Source: an uncultured Allobosea sp.
Lineage (GTDB): Bacteria; Pseudomonadota; Alphaproteobacteria; Rhizobiales; Beijerinckiaceae
DNA length: 64,000 bases
Reading direction: 5' to 3'
NCBI RefSeq assembly: GCF_945957345.1
Contig: NZ_CAMFKW010000020.1
Span: 19,885-83,884, forward strand
Program-made: the position numbers and the translations under genes
Notes under the pieces: generated by a model
What the model saw: only the letters and a program-made list of their open reading frames with translations
Databases searched by the model: none
What the model was told of the DNA's origin: nothing
In this document: positions 44,864 through 53,356 of the stretch, piece after piece
Layout of the letters: each line of letters begins with the position of its first letter
Numbering within the stretch: position 1 is the stretch's first letter

Positions 44864-46348
44864 ATGCTGGAGCTCTTGCGAGCATCGCTTTCGCGACCTT
44901 CGAAGCGGCTGGCAGCCATCGTGCTGCCCGGCTTGCTGCTGGTCGGCTGCCTCGGCGACCAGAGCCCGATCCTCCAGGCGAGCAACAGCTCCGAAGGCGA
45001 GATCGCGCCGCGCATCAACACGGTTCAGCGCGCCTCCGATCAGGAGCATCAGCGCCTGCTGACCGCCTTCGGCGGCGAGTACCGCGCTCCGCGCGCCCGC
45101 GCCGCGCTCGACGAGGTCGTCCAGCGGCTGGCCAAGGCGGGCGAGGGCCAGATCGGCCATTACGAGATCACCATCCTGAACTCGCCGGTGGTGAACGCCT
45201 TCGCCCTGCCCAACGGCCGGCTTTATGTCACGCGCGGCCTGCTGGCCCTCGCCAACGACACGTCCGAGATCGCTTCGGTGCTGGCGCATGAGATTGCCCA
45301 TGTCACGGCGCAGCACGCCGTCGAGCGAGCCGAGAAGGAGGCGGAATCCGCCCTGGTCAGCCAGGTCGTCTCGCAGGTCCTGAACGATCCGACCCGCAGC
45401 GCGGCCGTGCGCGCAGGCTCTAAGCTCTCGCTGGCGAAGTTCTCGCGCCAGCAGGAATTGACGGCCGACCAGATCAGCGTCCGCAACATCGCCCGGGCCG
45501 GCTACGACCCTTACGGCGCCAGCCGCTTCCTCGCCACGCTCGGCCGCAATACCGCTTTCCGCGCCAGCGGCCAGAACCAGAGTGCCGACGACAAGCGGCT
45601 CGACATCCTCTCAAGCCACCCGCAGACGCCGGAGCGCATCGCTGCGGTCACTGCTGCCGCCCGCCAGATCGGCGCGCCCGGCATCGGTGAGCACGACGCC
45701 GGGCGCTGGCTCAACGCGATCGAAGGGCTCGCCTATGGCGACGATCCTCGCGATGGCGTGGTCAGGGGCCGGCGCTATCTCAACAGTGCGCTGCGCATCG
45801 CCTTCAGTGCGCCAGACGGCTTCAGCCTGGAAGCGGCGCAGGACATGGTCATCGGCGTCAGCACCAATGGCGCGCAGGCCCTGCGCTTCGATTCCGTGAC
45901 GCTGAAGAGCGGGCAGACGCTGGAATCCTATGTCGCCGCCGGCTGGATCGATGGCGTCGAGACCACCGGCATCGAGAAGACCGAAATGGGCGGCCAGCCG
46001 GCCGTACGCGCCCATGGCCGCGGCACCGACTGGACCTTCAGCCTCGCCGCCGTGCAGATCGGCGACCGGGTCTACCGCTTCATCCTGGCGGCCCGCGGCG
46101 GCAGCGACCCGGAGCGGCAGATGCGCGCCATCGCCGATAGCTTCCGCGTGATGACGCCGGTGGAGGCGCAGGCCGTCCGCCCGATGCAGATCCGTCTGGT
46201 CGCGGCCGAAGCCGGCGACACCATCGCCAGCATGGCCGAGCGCATGCCGGAGCAGGATCGGCCTGGCGAGCTCTTCCAGCTCCTCAACGGGCTCGACCGC
46301 AATGCCGCGCTGACGCCCGGCCAGCGCTACAAGGTCGTCGCCGAATAA
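44864..46348 (+). CDS. M48-family zinc metalloprotease, lipoprotein, BepA-like
   Basis: A 494-residue protein with a lipobox (LLVGC, Cys29), so it should be an envelope lipoprotein. The zinc motif is HEIAH (His142, Glu143, His146) in VLAHEIAHVTAQHAVERAEK, with the third ligand in the region QEELTADQ-like (RQQELTADQISVRNI). The C-terminal 55 residues (RLVAAEAGDTIASMAERMPE onward) resemble a LysM module for peptidoglycan binding. M48 lipoproteins of this type handle misfolded outer-membrane proteins. It is probably in an operon with the SNase-like gene just upstream. Confidence 0.9.
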   Translation: MLELLRASLSRPSKRLAAIVLPGLLLVGCLGDQSPILQASNSSEGEIAPRINTVQRASDQEHQRLLTAFGGEYRAPRARAALDEVVQRLAKAGEGQIGHYEITILNSPVVNAFALPNGRLYVTRGLLALANDTSEIASVLAHEIAHVTAQHAVERAEKEAESALVSQVVSQVLNDPTRSAAVRAGSKLSLAKFSRQQELTADQISVRNIARAGYDPYGASRFLATLGRNTAFRASGQNQSADDKRLDILSSHPQTPERIAAVTAAARQIGAPGIGEHDAGRWLNAIEGLAYGDDPRDGVVRGRRYLNSALRIAFSAPDGFSLEAAQDMVIGVSTNGAQALRFDSVTLKSGQTLESYVAAGWIDGVETTGIEKTEMGGQPAVRAHGRGTDWTFSLAAVQIGDRVYRFILAARGGSDPERQMRAIADSFRVMTPVEAQAVRPMQIRLVAAEAGDTIASMAERMPEQDRPGELFQLLNGLDRNAALTPGQRYKVVAE

Positions 46349-46447
46349 GGCCCGCCTTCACAAGGCCGCGAGACCCGCCGGAGCCATCCTGCATCGCCCG
46401 CACCGGACGCTATGATCCGCGCAAGGCCACGTTCAAGGGAGGAAAGG

Positions 46448-47317
46448 ATGGCGCTCGATCGCCGGATCGTCGAACTCTACGACGAGTACACGCATAAGCC
46501 GCTCGACCGCCGCGTCTTCATGAACCGGCTGCTCGCCATCGTCGGCACCACGGCTGCGGCAGAAGCCGCGCTCGCGCTGCTCGAACCCAATTATGCCAAA
46601 GCCCAGCAGGTCGCGCCCGACGATGCCCGCATCACCGCGAGCCGGCTCGACCAGACCGTCGATGGCGTCGCGCTGAAAGGCTATCTCGTCACGCCGAAGG
46701 CTCAGGCCAAGCGCGGCGGCGTGCTCGTGATCCACGAGAACCGGGGCCTCAATCCGCATATCGAGGATATTACCCGCCGCATGGCGCTGGAGGGCTTCAC
46801 GGCGCTTGGCCTCGACTTCCTGACCCCGCTCGGCGGCACGCCTGCGGATCCGGACGCCGCTCGCGCCCTCTTCCCGCAGCTTTCCGTCGAGAGTGTCGTG
46901 ACCCAGGGCCGCGCGGCGCTTAAATACCTGGCCTCGCGACCTGATGCGAATGGCAAGACCGGCGCTGTCGGCTTCTGCTGGGGCGGCGGCTCGGTCAACG
47001 ATCTCGCCGTCTCCGCGCCCGAGCTGGCGGCAGGCGTCGTCTTCTACGGCCGCCCTCCGGATCTCGCGAAGGTGCCGCAGATCAAGGCTCGCCTGCTGAT
47101 CCAGCAGGCCGGGCGCGACACCCGTCTCGTCCAGATGCTGCCCGACTACGAGAGGGCACTGAAGGCCGCCGGCGTCCAATACGAGGCGATCGTCTATCCC
47201 GATGTCGACCACGCCTTCATGAACGACACCAGCGCCGAGCGCTACAACGCCGCGACAGCCAAACAGGCCTGGGCCAGGACGGTGGCTTTTCTGAAGGCCG
47301 GGACCGGGACGGCGTAG
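46448..47317 (+). CDS. Dienelactone hydrolase family protein
   Basis: A 289-residue alpha/beta hydrolase. The ATG at 46448 follows GGAGGAAAGG (46437-46446); an ATG 12 codons earlier is less likely. The nucleophile Cys177 sits in GAVGFCWGGGS, with Asp224 (AGRDTR) and His255 (DVDHAFMND) completing the Cys-Asp-His triad of dienelactone hydrolases. Residues 20-55 contain RRVFMNRLLAIVGTTAAAEA, a hydrophobic stretch after a twin arginine, so export through Tat is possible. The substrate is unknown; it probably hydrolyses an ester or lactone. It ends 23 bases ahead of a strong terminator shared with carD. Confidence 0.85.
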   Translation: MALDRRIVELYDEYTHKPLDRRVFMNRLLAIVGTTAAAEAALALLEPNYAKAQQVAPDDARITASRLDQTVDGVALKGYLVTPKAQAKRGGVLVIHENRGLNPHIEDITRRMALEGFTALGLDFLTPLGGTPADPDAARALFPQLSVESVVTQGRAALKYLASRPDANGKTGAVGFCWGGGSVNDLAVSAPELAAGVVFYGRPPDLAKVPQIKARLLIQQAGRDTRLVQMLPDYERALKAAGVQYEAIVYPDVDHAFMNDTSAERYNAATAKQAWARTVAFLKAGTGTA

Positions 47318-47340
47318 TCATCCTCAGCTCGGGCAACAAA

Positions 47341-47366
47341 AAACCCGGCGGTCGCCCGCCGGGTTT
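47341..47366. terminator. Bidirectional intrinsic terminator between the hydrolase gene and carD
   Basis: A perfect 11-bp stem AAACCCGGCGG/CCGCCGGGTTT around TCGC. On the minus strand it is followed by TTTTTTGTTG, an excellent U-tract for carD. On the plus strand the arm itself ends in TTT. It lies between convergent stop codons. Confidence 0.9.
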
Positions 47367-47391
47367 CTCGAAACAATGAGGCAGGAGCCGC

Positions 47392-47988
47392 TCAGGCGGC
47401 CTCTTCCGCCAGATCGTCGTTGTCGCCTTCCAGCTCCGCCTCGGCTTCGGCCTCGGTCTTGCTGGCGCGGCGCGGCGACTTGGCGAGCTGGCCCTCGATC
47501 TTCTTGAGCGCCTCGGTCTCGGTGACGTCGTCGACGACAGCGATCTCGCGGGTCATGCGGTCGAGAGCCGCCTCATAGAGCTGGCGCTCGGAATAGGATT
47601 GCTCGGGCTGAGCCTCGGACCGGTAGAGGTCGCGCACCACTTCGGCGATGGCGACGAGATCGCCCGAATTGATCTTCGCTTCGTATTCCTGCGCGCGGCG
47701 CGACCACATGGTGCGCTTGACGCGGGCGCGGCCGGTGAGCGTGGTCAAAGCCTTGGCAACGGCATCGGCATCGGCGAGCTTGCGCAGGCCGACGCTGGCG
47801 GCCTTGGCGGTCGGGACACGCAGCGTCATCTTGTCCTTGGCAAAGCTGACGACGAACAATTCCAGCTTGAAACCCGCGACTTCCTGCTCTTCGATCGCCG
47901 TGATCTGACCGACACCATGGGACGGATAGACGACGTACTCGCCCGTCTTGAAACCCTGGCGCACAACAGCTTTCTTCGCAGTGGACAT
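47392..47988 (-). CDS. carD: CarD/CdnL-family RNA polymerase-binding regulator
   Basis: A 198-residue protein starting MSTAKKAVVRQGFKTGEYVV, with AGGAG nine bases upstream. The RNA polymerase-interacting Tudor-like domain (about 10-70) reads YVVYPSHGVGQITAIEEQEV. The helical DNA-binding domain includes RVKRTMWSRRAQEYEAKINS, GDLVAIAEVVRDLYRSEAQP and ERQLYEAALDRMTREIAVVD. The C-terminus is acidic. CarD proteins stabilise open promoter complexes, mainly at rRNA and housekeeping genes. It belongs to the minus-strand group helicase/S4 protein/fdxA/carD, which is conserved in alphaproteobacteria. Confidence 0.93.
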   Translation of the reverse strand: MSTAKKAVVRQGFKTGEYVVYPSHGVGQITAIEEQEVAGFKLELFVVSFAKDKMTLRVPTAKAASVGLRKLADADAVAKALTTLTGRARVKRTMWSRRAQEYEAKINSGDLVAIAEVVRDLYRSEAQPEQSYSERQLYEAALDRMTREIAVVDDVTETEALKKIEGQLAKSPRRASKTEAEAEAELEGDNDDLAEEAA

Positions 47989-48366
47989 GCCGTTACGACT
48001 CCTGACCGGCCCGCTCGACGCGAGCACGTGATGATTCAGCCCCCGGCCGGCTGGCAGGGGACTTTCCGCCTGATGCGACGCTGTGAAAACGCACCGCTTC
48101 ACGCTCCCTAGTCGATTGTTTCATTGGGCCCTGACGAGAACGACGACCAAAGCCCCGGCGCCGAAGCCGGCTCTTTCATCACCTGTGTTCTCTGGGGGCG
48201 CCCCGAATTGCAGGAACCTCGCAGGGGCATGCGGAACGACTTCGACTAGGGCTGGCTTGTAACACAAAAAACACGCCGAATCAAAGGTAAACGCCGGGCG
48301 GCGCTCCTCTGCGGCAGCATGGCAAGGTCGTGGTTAACGCAGCGCGACGGGAGAAATCCCGTCAGA
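47989..48366. other. Gap between fdxA and carD
   Basis: No gene is supported in these 378 bases. An imperfect hairpin at about 48151-48178 (AAAGCCCCGGC against GCCGGCTCTTT, 9 of 11 paired) could end fdxA transcripts. The AT-richer stretch near 48255-48300 probably contains promoter sequence for carD. Confidence 0.45.
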
Positions 48367-48702
48367 TCAGTCGCCTTCGCCGGGCTCCGGCGACAGCATG
48401 TCCAGCTTCCCGGCGACGCCGTCGAACGCCTTGGCGTCGGCCGGCGGGTCCTTCTTCTGCGTGATATTGGGCCAGCTCGCCGCAAACTTGCCGTTGAGCT
48501 GCAGCCAGCTTTCGAGACCGGGCTCGGTATCCGGCTTGATCGCCTCGGCCGGGCATTCCGGCTCGCAGACGCCACAATCGATGCACTCGTCGGGATGAAT
48601 GACGAGCATGTTCTCGCCTTCATAGAAGCAGTCGACCGGGCACACCTCGACGCAATCCATGTACTTGCACTTGATGCAGTTCTCGGTGACCACATAGGTC
48701 AT
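48367..48702 (-). CDS. fdxA: Seven-iron ferredoxin FdxA
   Basis: A 111-residue electron carrier. Cys9, Cys12, Cys17, Cys21 and Cys25 plus Cys40, Cys43, Cys46 and Cys50 supply ligands for a [3Fe-4S] and a [4Fe-4S] cluster, in [20 protein letters not shown] and [20 protein letters not shown]. The C-terminal extension ([20 protein letters not shown]) is the usual one for this alphaproteobacterial ferredoxin. It is part of the conserved helicase/S4/fdxA/carD gene order, 173 bases after the S4 gene. The redox partner is not evident. Confidence 0.95.
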   Translation of the reverse strand: MTYVVTENCIKCKYMDCVEVCPVDCFYEGENMLVIHPDECIDCGVCEPECPAEAIKPDTEPGLESWLQLNGKFAASWPNITQKKDPPADAKAFDGVAGKLDMLSPEPGEGD

Positions 48703-48875
48703 GATGGGTCGGCCCTTCCAACGCTTCTAAACAGCCCCATAAACCCTTGCCCGGCGCAGGTTTCAAGGTCGTTTTCGTGATCTCTTGCAGAACGATTCGT
48801 CATTGCGGCGGCGCTGCAGGGAAGATTTACCTCCCCCGACCCGATTTCAGCACCAGCCACAGGCAAGGCGCGGAT

Positions 48876-49184
48876 TTAGTCCTCGTCTTCCGCCGCCGCA
48901 AGCGACGCATCGCCGCTGCCGCCGTCGAGGCGCTCATAGAGCTGCTGGGCAACCGTGAAGGACCCGCGTCGCTCGGCGAAGCCGAGGACCCTGGCCACGA
49001 CCGTCGCGTGCGGTAAAGCCAGCGTCAGCACCGCCCCGACCTTGATGCCTTGCGCCGGGTTGTCGCAGCGACGCCCCTCGATCCGGACATGCCCGTCCTC
49101 CACCAGACGCACAGCCGCCGGGCGGTTGCGAGCGAAGCGCGCGAACCAGAGCCATTTGTCGAGGCGCTGACGACCGTCCTGCAA
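48876..49184 (-). CDS. S4-domain RNA-binding protein (Hsp15/HslR-like)
   Basis: A 102-residue protein. The S4 motif QRLDKWLWFARFARNRPAAV, RLVEDGHVRIEGRRCDNPAQ and IKVGAVLTLALP covers residues 6-55. The E. coli homologue Hsp15 binds stalled 50S subunits that carry nascent chains. The start appears to be TTG at 49184, with GGGGAGG about 10 bases upstream; no ATG fits. It lies 21 bases after the helicase stop, and both are probably translated from one mRNA. The C-terminus is acidic (AAAEDED). Confidence 0.88.
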   Translation of the reverse strand: MQDGRQRLDKWLWFARFARNRPAAVRLVEDGHVRIEGRRCDNPAQGIKVGAVLTLALPHATVVARVLGFAERRGSFTVAQQLYERLDGGSGDASLAAAEDED

Positions 49185-49205
49185 ATCGCGCGCGCCTCCC
49201 CGCTC

Positions 49206-52200
49206 TTAGTTTTTGCTGCCTTCGAGCTGGGCCTTGAGGGCCGCGAGCTTGGCGAAGGGCGAATCCGGATCCGGCTCGCGATTGGCCGGGCGCGGACGCG
49301 GTGCCTGCTGGAAGCGCTCGGCCCCACCCCGCTCCTCCCGGCGCGGGCCGCCGGGACGGCCGTCGCGCTTGAAATCGGGACGCGGACCGCGATTGCCCTC
49401 GGGACGATCCTGCCGCTGCGGCCGGTCGTCACGACGCGGACGCTCGTCCTGACGGGCGCGCGCGTCGTTGCGCTCCTGGCGCTGCGCCGGAGCGCCCTCG
49501 CCAGCGGCAGCCGCCGGCCGGTTGTCAGGGCGACCGTCGCGACGCGGACCACCGGGACGACCATCGCGCTGCGGACGGTCGCCGCCACGTCGCTCGCCAC
49601 CCTCACGACGCTCGCCACCTTCGCGGCGGCCACGCGGATTGCCATGCTCGGGACGGCGTCCGCCCTGATGACGATGCGGCCGCCAGACCTCGATCAATTC
49701 GGGCTCGGCAGGCGCGGCCTCGGCAACCGGAGCTTCTTCAGCAAAGGCTTCGGCAGACACCGTCTCTTCCGTCGTAGCAGCCGGCAGCGCGGCCATCGCA
49801 TCGGCCGGCACCGGCTCACGGACCGCGTCCAGCTCCGCCTCGGTCAGGATCGGCGTGTCCGCCGTCTCGACCGCCGGCGCCTCGACGGCAGAGGTTTCGC
49901 CCTCGGCAAGCCCGTCCTCGTTCAGCGCGGCCACCGGCTCGCTCGGACCTTCCGCCTCGGCAGTGACTTCAACGGCTTCGCCCTCGGCCGGAGCGGCTTC
50001 CGCTTCGCCCGCCACCACAGGCTGGGCCGGCTCGGTCGCGGCCGGAGGCGGCGCCAGCGGCACGGTGATAGCCGGCCCCGGACGCTTGACCGAGACATAG
50101 CCAAGCGAACGCAGGATCGAGGCGAAATCCTCGCCCGCGCAGCCGACGAGCGAGGTCATCGCGCCCGTGGCGACGAAGCCGTCCTGATCGGCGCTCCCTG
50201 CCGGCGGCGTGCCTTGCGTGACGCCGGGGCGATAGGCGATCGCCGGGCGGATGAGGTCGGCCAGACGCTCGAGGATGTCGACGCGCACCGCCCGCTCGCC
50301 GCAGACGCGGTACCCGGCGGCGCGGTAGAGTCCCTTCGGCACGGCCTTGTCGACCGGGAAGGAGGTCCGGCCCGAAGCCGCAAGATGGGCGATGTCGTCG
50401 AGCCCGGCCGTCTCCGGTCCGCCATGCTTCAGCGCCCAGAGCTGAGCGGCAAGCGCGCGCGGCGCCGGCTTCAGCAGCGCCGGCATATAGATGTGGAAAG
50501 CGCCGAAGCGGATGCCGAGCTGGCGCAAAGCCGCGCGGCCTTCCTGGTCGAGCGCCTTCATTTCCTCGCCGACCTTGGCGCGTTCGAGCACGCCGAGTGC
50601 CTCGGCCGCCTGATAGGCGATGCCGCGGGCGATGCCGGTAACGTTCTCGGCCGCTTCCAGGATCTGCACGGCGCCGAGCAGGCGGGTGATGTGATTCTTC
50701 AGCCAGAGATTGAGCCGGGTCTCGACCTGCTCGCGCGCGGGGCCATTGAGATGCTCTTCCACCAGCAGGCGCAAGCGCGGTTCCAGAACCTTTTCGCCGG
50801 CCGTCAGGCGCGCCACCGGCTCGCCGGTCCAACGCACCAGCCCGTCATGCGACAGCACGAAGGCATCGTCGCCCGCCAGCACGACGCGCGCCGCCCGGGC
50901 CTCGATCTCGGAGCCGAGCGCCTTCATCGCCGCCAGGTTCAGCGCCTTGACCTCGGAACCGCCGGCCTTCGGATCCGCCGTGAAGCGGAAGCCCTGCAGC
51001 ATCCCCACATGCTGGCCCTCGACGAGCACGTCGCCCGTCGCGGTGACCTCAGCCTCCAACATCGCATTCTCCCGCAAGCGGCGCATCAACACGCTGGTGC
51101 GCCGATCGACAAATCTATGGGTCAGGCGCTCATGCAGAGCATCCGACAGCTTGTCCTCTACAAGACGAGCCATGCCCTGCCAATGCTCTGGATCAGGCAA
51201 CCAGTCGGGACGGTTCGCGACATAGGTCCAGGTCCGGACCTGCGCGATCCGCGCCGAGAGCGTGTCGATCTCCCCATCCGTGCGGTCGAGCGCAGCGAGC
51301 TGCCCCGCATACCAGTCGCTGTCGAGCCGGCCGTGGCGCATCAATCGCAGATACAGCGTCGTCGCGAGATCGGCGTGCTGCATCGGGGATATCTTGCGAT
51401 AATCCGGTAGTCCGCAGACCTCCCAGAGCCGCTCGACCGCTGCGCGGCCCTGCGCGAGCTTCGCGATATCCGGGTCCCGCGCCAGCACTTCCAGCGTCGT
51501 CATGTCCTCGGCAATCAGCGCGCGCGTCAGTCCTTGCTCAGAGGGTTGCATGTTCAGCGTGTCGAGCAGGCCACCGACCGAGCGCAGGTCGAGATCGGAA
51601 TTGCGCCACTGCATCTGGCGGATCGGCTCGAAGCGGTGATTCTCGATCGCCTCGACCAATTCCGCATCGAATGGCGGGCAACGCCCGCTGGTGCCGAAGG
51701 TACCGTCGCGCAGATGCCGCCCCGCGCGCCCGGCGATCTGGCCGAACTCGGCCGGATTGAGCTTGCGATAGTGGTGTCCGTCGAATTTCTTGTCCGCGGC
51801 GAAAGCGATATGGTTGACGTCGAGATTGAGCCCCATGCCGATCGCGTCGGTGGCGACGAGATAATCGACATCGCCGGACTGGTAGATCTCGACCTGGGCG
51901 TTGCGGGTCCTGGGCGAGAGCGCGCCGAGCACCACGGCCGCCCCGCCCTTCTGCCGGCGGATCAGTTCGGCGATGGCATAGACCTCCTCGACCGAGAAGG
52001 CGACGATGGCGGAACGCGGCGCCAGCCGCGTGATCTTGCGATCGCCGGCGAAAGTAAGCTGCGACAGGCGCGGGCGCGTCACGACGTTGACGCCGGGAAT
52101 GAGCTGCTCGATCAGCGGCTTCATCGTCCCCGCGCCGATCAGCATGGTCTCGGCCCGGCCGCGCCGGTTCAACAGGCGGTCGGTGAAGACATGGCCGCGG

Positions 52201-52535
52201 TCGAGATCGGAGGCGAGCTGAATCTCGTCAATCGCGACGAAATCGACGGCGAGATCGCGCGGCATCGCCTCGACCGTGCAGACCCAGAAGCGCGGCCGCT
52301 GCGGCTTGATCTTTTCCTCGCCGGTGACGAGGGCGACGGCTTCGGGGCCGACCTTGTCGACGACGCGTTGGTAGACCTCGCGTGCCAAGAGACGGAGCGG
52401 CAGGCCGATCATCCCGGTGGGATGGGCGATCATGCGCTCGATGGCGAGATGGGTCTTGCCGGTATTGGTCGGGCCCAGCACGGCTGTAACGCCATTGGCG
52501 CGGGCGGCGGGCGGCAGCGAACGGAAAGGAAGCAA
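49206..52535 (-). CDS. SUV3-like DNA/RNA helicase with a long Arg/Gly-rich tail
   Basis: An 1109-residue SF2 helicase. Motif I is LGPTNTGKTH (near residue 20) and motif II is DEIQ (VAIDEIQLASDLDRGHVFTD). The second RecA domain has VLGALSPRTRNAQVEIYQSG, VATDAIGMGLNLDV and QIAGRAGRH. The GPTNTGKT form and DEIQ box identify the mitochondrial SUV3 group, which comes from alphaproteobacteria. Residues about 760-970 are Ala/Glu-rich and disordered, and the last 160 residues are rich in Arg, Gly, Pro and Asp (RREGGERREGGERRGGD). The start is TTG at 52535 without a strong Shine-Dalgarno. A role in RNA unwinding or decay is inferred from the mitochondrial homologue. Confidence 0.9.
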   Translation of the reverse strand: MLPFRSLPPAARANGVTAVLGPTNTGKTHLAIERMIAHPTGMIGLPLRLLAREVYQRVVDKVGPEAVALVTGEEKIKPQRPRFWVCTVEAMPRDLAVDFVAIDEIQLASDLDRGHVFTDRLLNRRGRAETMLIGAGTMKPLIEQLIPGVNVVTRPRLSQLTFAGDRKITRLAPRSAIVAFSVEEVYAIAELIRRQKGGAAVVLGALSPRTRNAQVEIYQSGDVDYLVATDAIGMGLNLDVNHIAFAADKKFDGHHYRKLNPAEFGQIAGRAGRHLRDGTFGTSGRCPPFDAELVEAIENHRFEPIRQMQWRNSDLDLRSVGGLLDTLNMQPSEQGLTRALIAEDMTTLEVLARDPDIAKLAQGRAAVERLWEVCGLPDYRKISPMQHADLATTLYLRLMRHGRLDSDWYAGQLAALDRTDGEIDTLSARIAQVRTWTYVANRPDWLPDPEHWQGMARLVEDKLSDALHERLTHRFVDRRTSVLMRRLRENAMLEAEVTATGDVLVEGQHVGMLQGFRFTADPKAGGSEVKALNLAAMKALGSEIEARAARVVLAGDDAFVLSHDGLVRWTGEPVARLTAGEKVLEPRLRLLVEEHLNGPAREQVETRLNLWLKNHITRLLGAVQILEAAENVTGIARGIAYQAAEALGVLERAKVGEEMKALDQEGRAALRQLGIRFGAFHIYMPALLKPAPRALAAQLWALKHGGPETAGLDDIAHLAASGRTSFPVDKAVPKGLYRAAGYRVCGERAVRVDILERLADLIRPAIAYRPGVTQGTPPAGSADQDGFVATGAMTSLVGCAGEDFASILRSLGYVSVKRPGPAITVPLAPPPAATEPAQPVVAGEAEAAPAEGEAVEVTAEAEGPSEPVAALNEDGLAEGETSAVEAPAVETADTPILTEAELDAVREPVPADAMAALPAATTEETVSAEAFAEEAPVAEAAPAEPELIEVWRPHRHQGGRRPEHGNPRGRREGGERREGGERRGGDRPQRDGRPGGPRRDGRPDNRPAAAAGEGAPAQRQERNDARARQDERPRRDDRPQRQDRPEGNRGPRPDFKRDGRPGGPRREERGGAERFQQAPRPRPANREPDPDSPFAKLAALKAQLEGSKN

Positions 52536-52840
52536 GGCGCAGGAGCCGATCTTCTCGCCCGCCCATGCGGGCGGGAGCGTGGACGGAGCTTATGCAGGTC
52601 TCAGGCGGAGACCCAACAAGAACGAGTCTGGAACGAAGCGGGGCCGAATCGCTGACTCCAGCAGAATCGGGTTTTGTTCCCTTTTCGGAGGCCGTCCCCT
52701 GGCGGCATGGGCCCTATCGTCATCGCGCCCTCCCGTATTGACGTGGCGAGGCAGCCTAGAGCCGCCCGGCAGGAATCCTATTTAAGCCTTTTCGTCCCGG
52801 AGACGAGAGGCAAGGCAGAACTCGGGCCCGCGCCCATGCT
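52536..52840. other. Gap between the helicase start and the MerR-family gene
   Basis: No gene is supported in these 305 bases. A short inverted repeat GGTCTC/GAGACC (about 52597-52613) is the only structure seen. The region should hold the helicase promoter and the end of the merR transcript. Confidence 0.4.
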
Positions 52841-53287
52841 TCAATGATGGGCGTGGTCGCACTGCCCATGATCGGCGAGAGCCTCGATGATCGCGCAATC
52901 GCAGGCCGCGACGCCGCCCGAGCAGGTCGTCGCGATCCGCTCCAACTCCTTCTCCAGCGAGCGCAGTTTCGCGATCTTGTCGCGGACTTCATCGAGATGC
53001 GCGACCGAGATCGCGTGCGCCTGGTCGCAGGCCATGCCGGGCGTGTCGGAGAGTTTCAGCAGCGTGCGGATATTCTCGACCGCGAAGCCCAGATCGCGCG
53101 CATGCTTGATGAAGGCGAGCCGCTCGGCGTGGCGCCGACCGTAGCGGCGTTGATTGCCCTCGGAGCGCTCCGGCGGCGGCAGAAGCCCGACCTGCTCGTA
53201 ATAGCGGATGGTCTCGACCTTGACCCCGGTGCGATCGGCCAATGCGCCGATCGGCATCACGCGTTCGAGCTTACCGGCAGCGGTCAT
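52841..53287 (-). CDS. MerR-family heavy-metal-type transcriptional regulator
   Basis: A 148-residue regulator. The N-terminal MerR winged helix includes PIGALADRTGVKVETIRYYE and LLPPPERSEGNQRRYGRRHA. A dimerisation helix follows (ISVAHLDEVRDKIAKLRSLE). Cys87, Cys122, Cys129 and Cys131, in the pattern CSGGVAACDCAIIEAL, match the metal-binding loop of the ZntR/CadR/PbrR group, and the tail adds CDHAHH. It probably senses a divalent metal such as zinc, cadmium or lead; which metal cannot be read from sequence. GAGG precedes the ATG. A perfect palindrome overlaps its own promoter. No metal transporter is adjacent. Confidence 0.88.
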   Translation of the reverse strand: MTAAGKLERVMPIGALADRTGVKVETIRYYEQVGLLPPPERSEGNQRRYGRRHAERLAFIKHARDLGFAVENIRTLLKLSDTPGMACDQAHAISVAHLDEVRDKIAKLRSLEKELERIATTCSGGVAACDCAIIEALADHGQCDHAHH

Positions 53288-53300
53288 CGCGTCACCTCAA

Positions 53301-53323
53301 GAAGCTATAGTTCCTATAGCTTC
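53301..53323. promoter_or_regulatory. MerR-type operator upstream of the metal regulator gene
   Basis: Perfect 10-bp arms GAAGCTATAG and CTATAGCTTC flank TTC, 14 bases before the regulator ATG. The CTATAG core resembles CadR/PbrR operators, which lie between the -35 and -10 of their promoters. This position fits autoregulation. Confidence 0.75.
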
Positions 53324-53356
53324 AGATAGTCACACGCGATCTGTTTGCAAGCGCGA

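Noticed and set aside
49050..51410. Long open frame (786 codons) on the plus strand across the helicase gene
   Set aside because: It is antisense to the helicase, whose motifs are intact. Its composition (Arg/Ala/Asp-rich without domains) is the usual mirror frame of GC-rich coding DNA.
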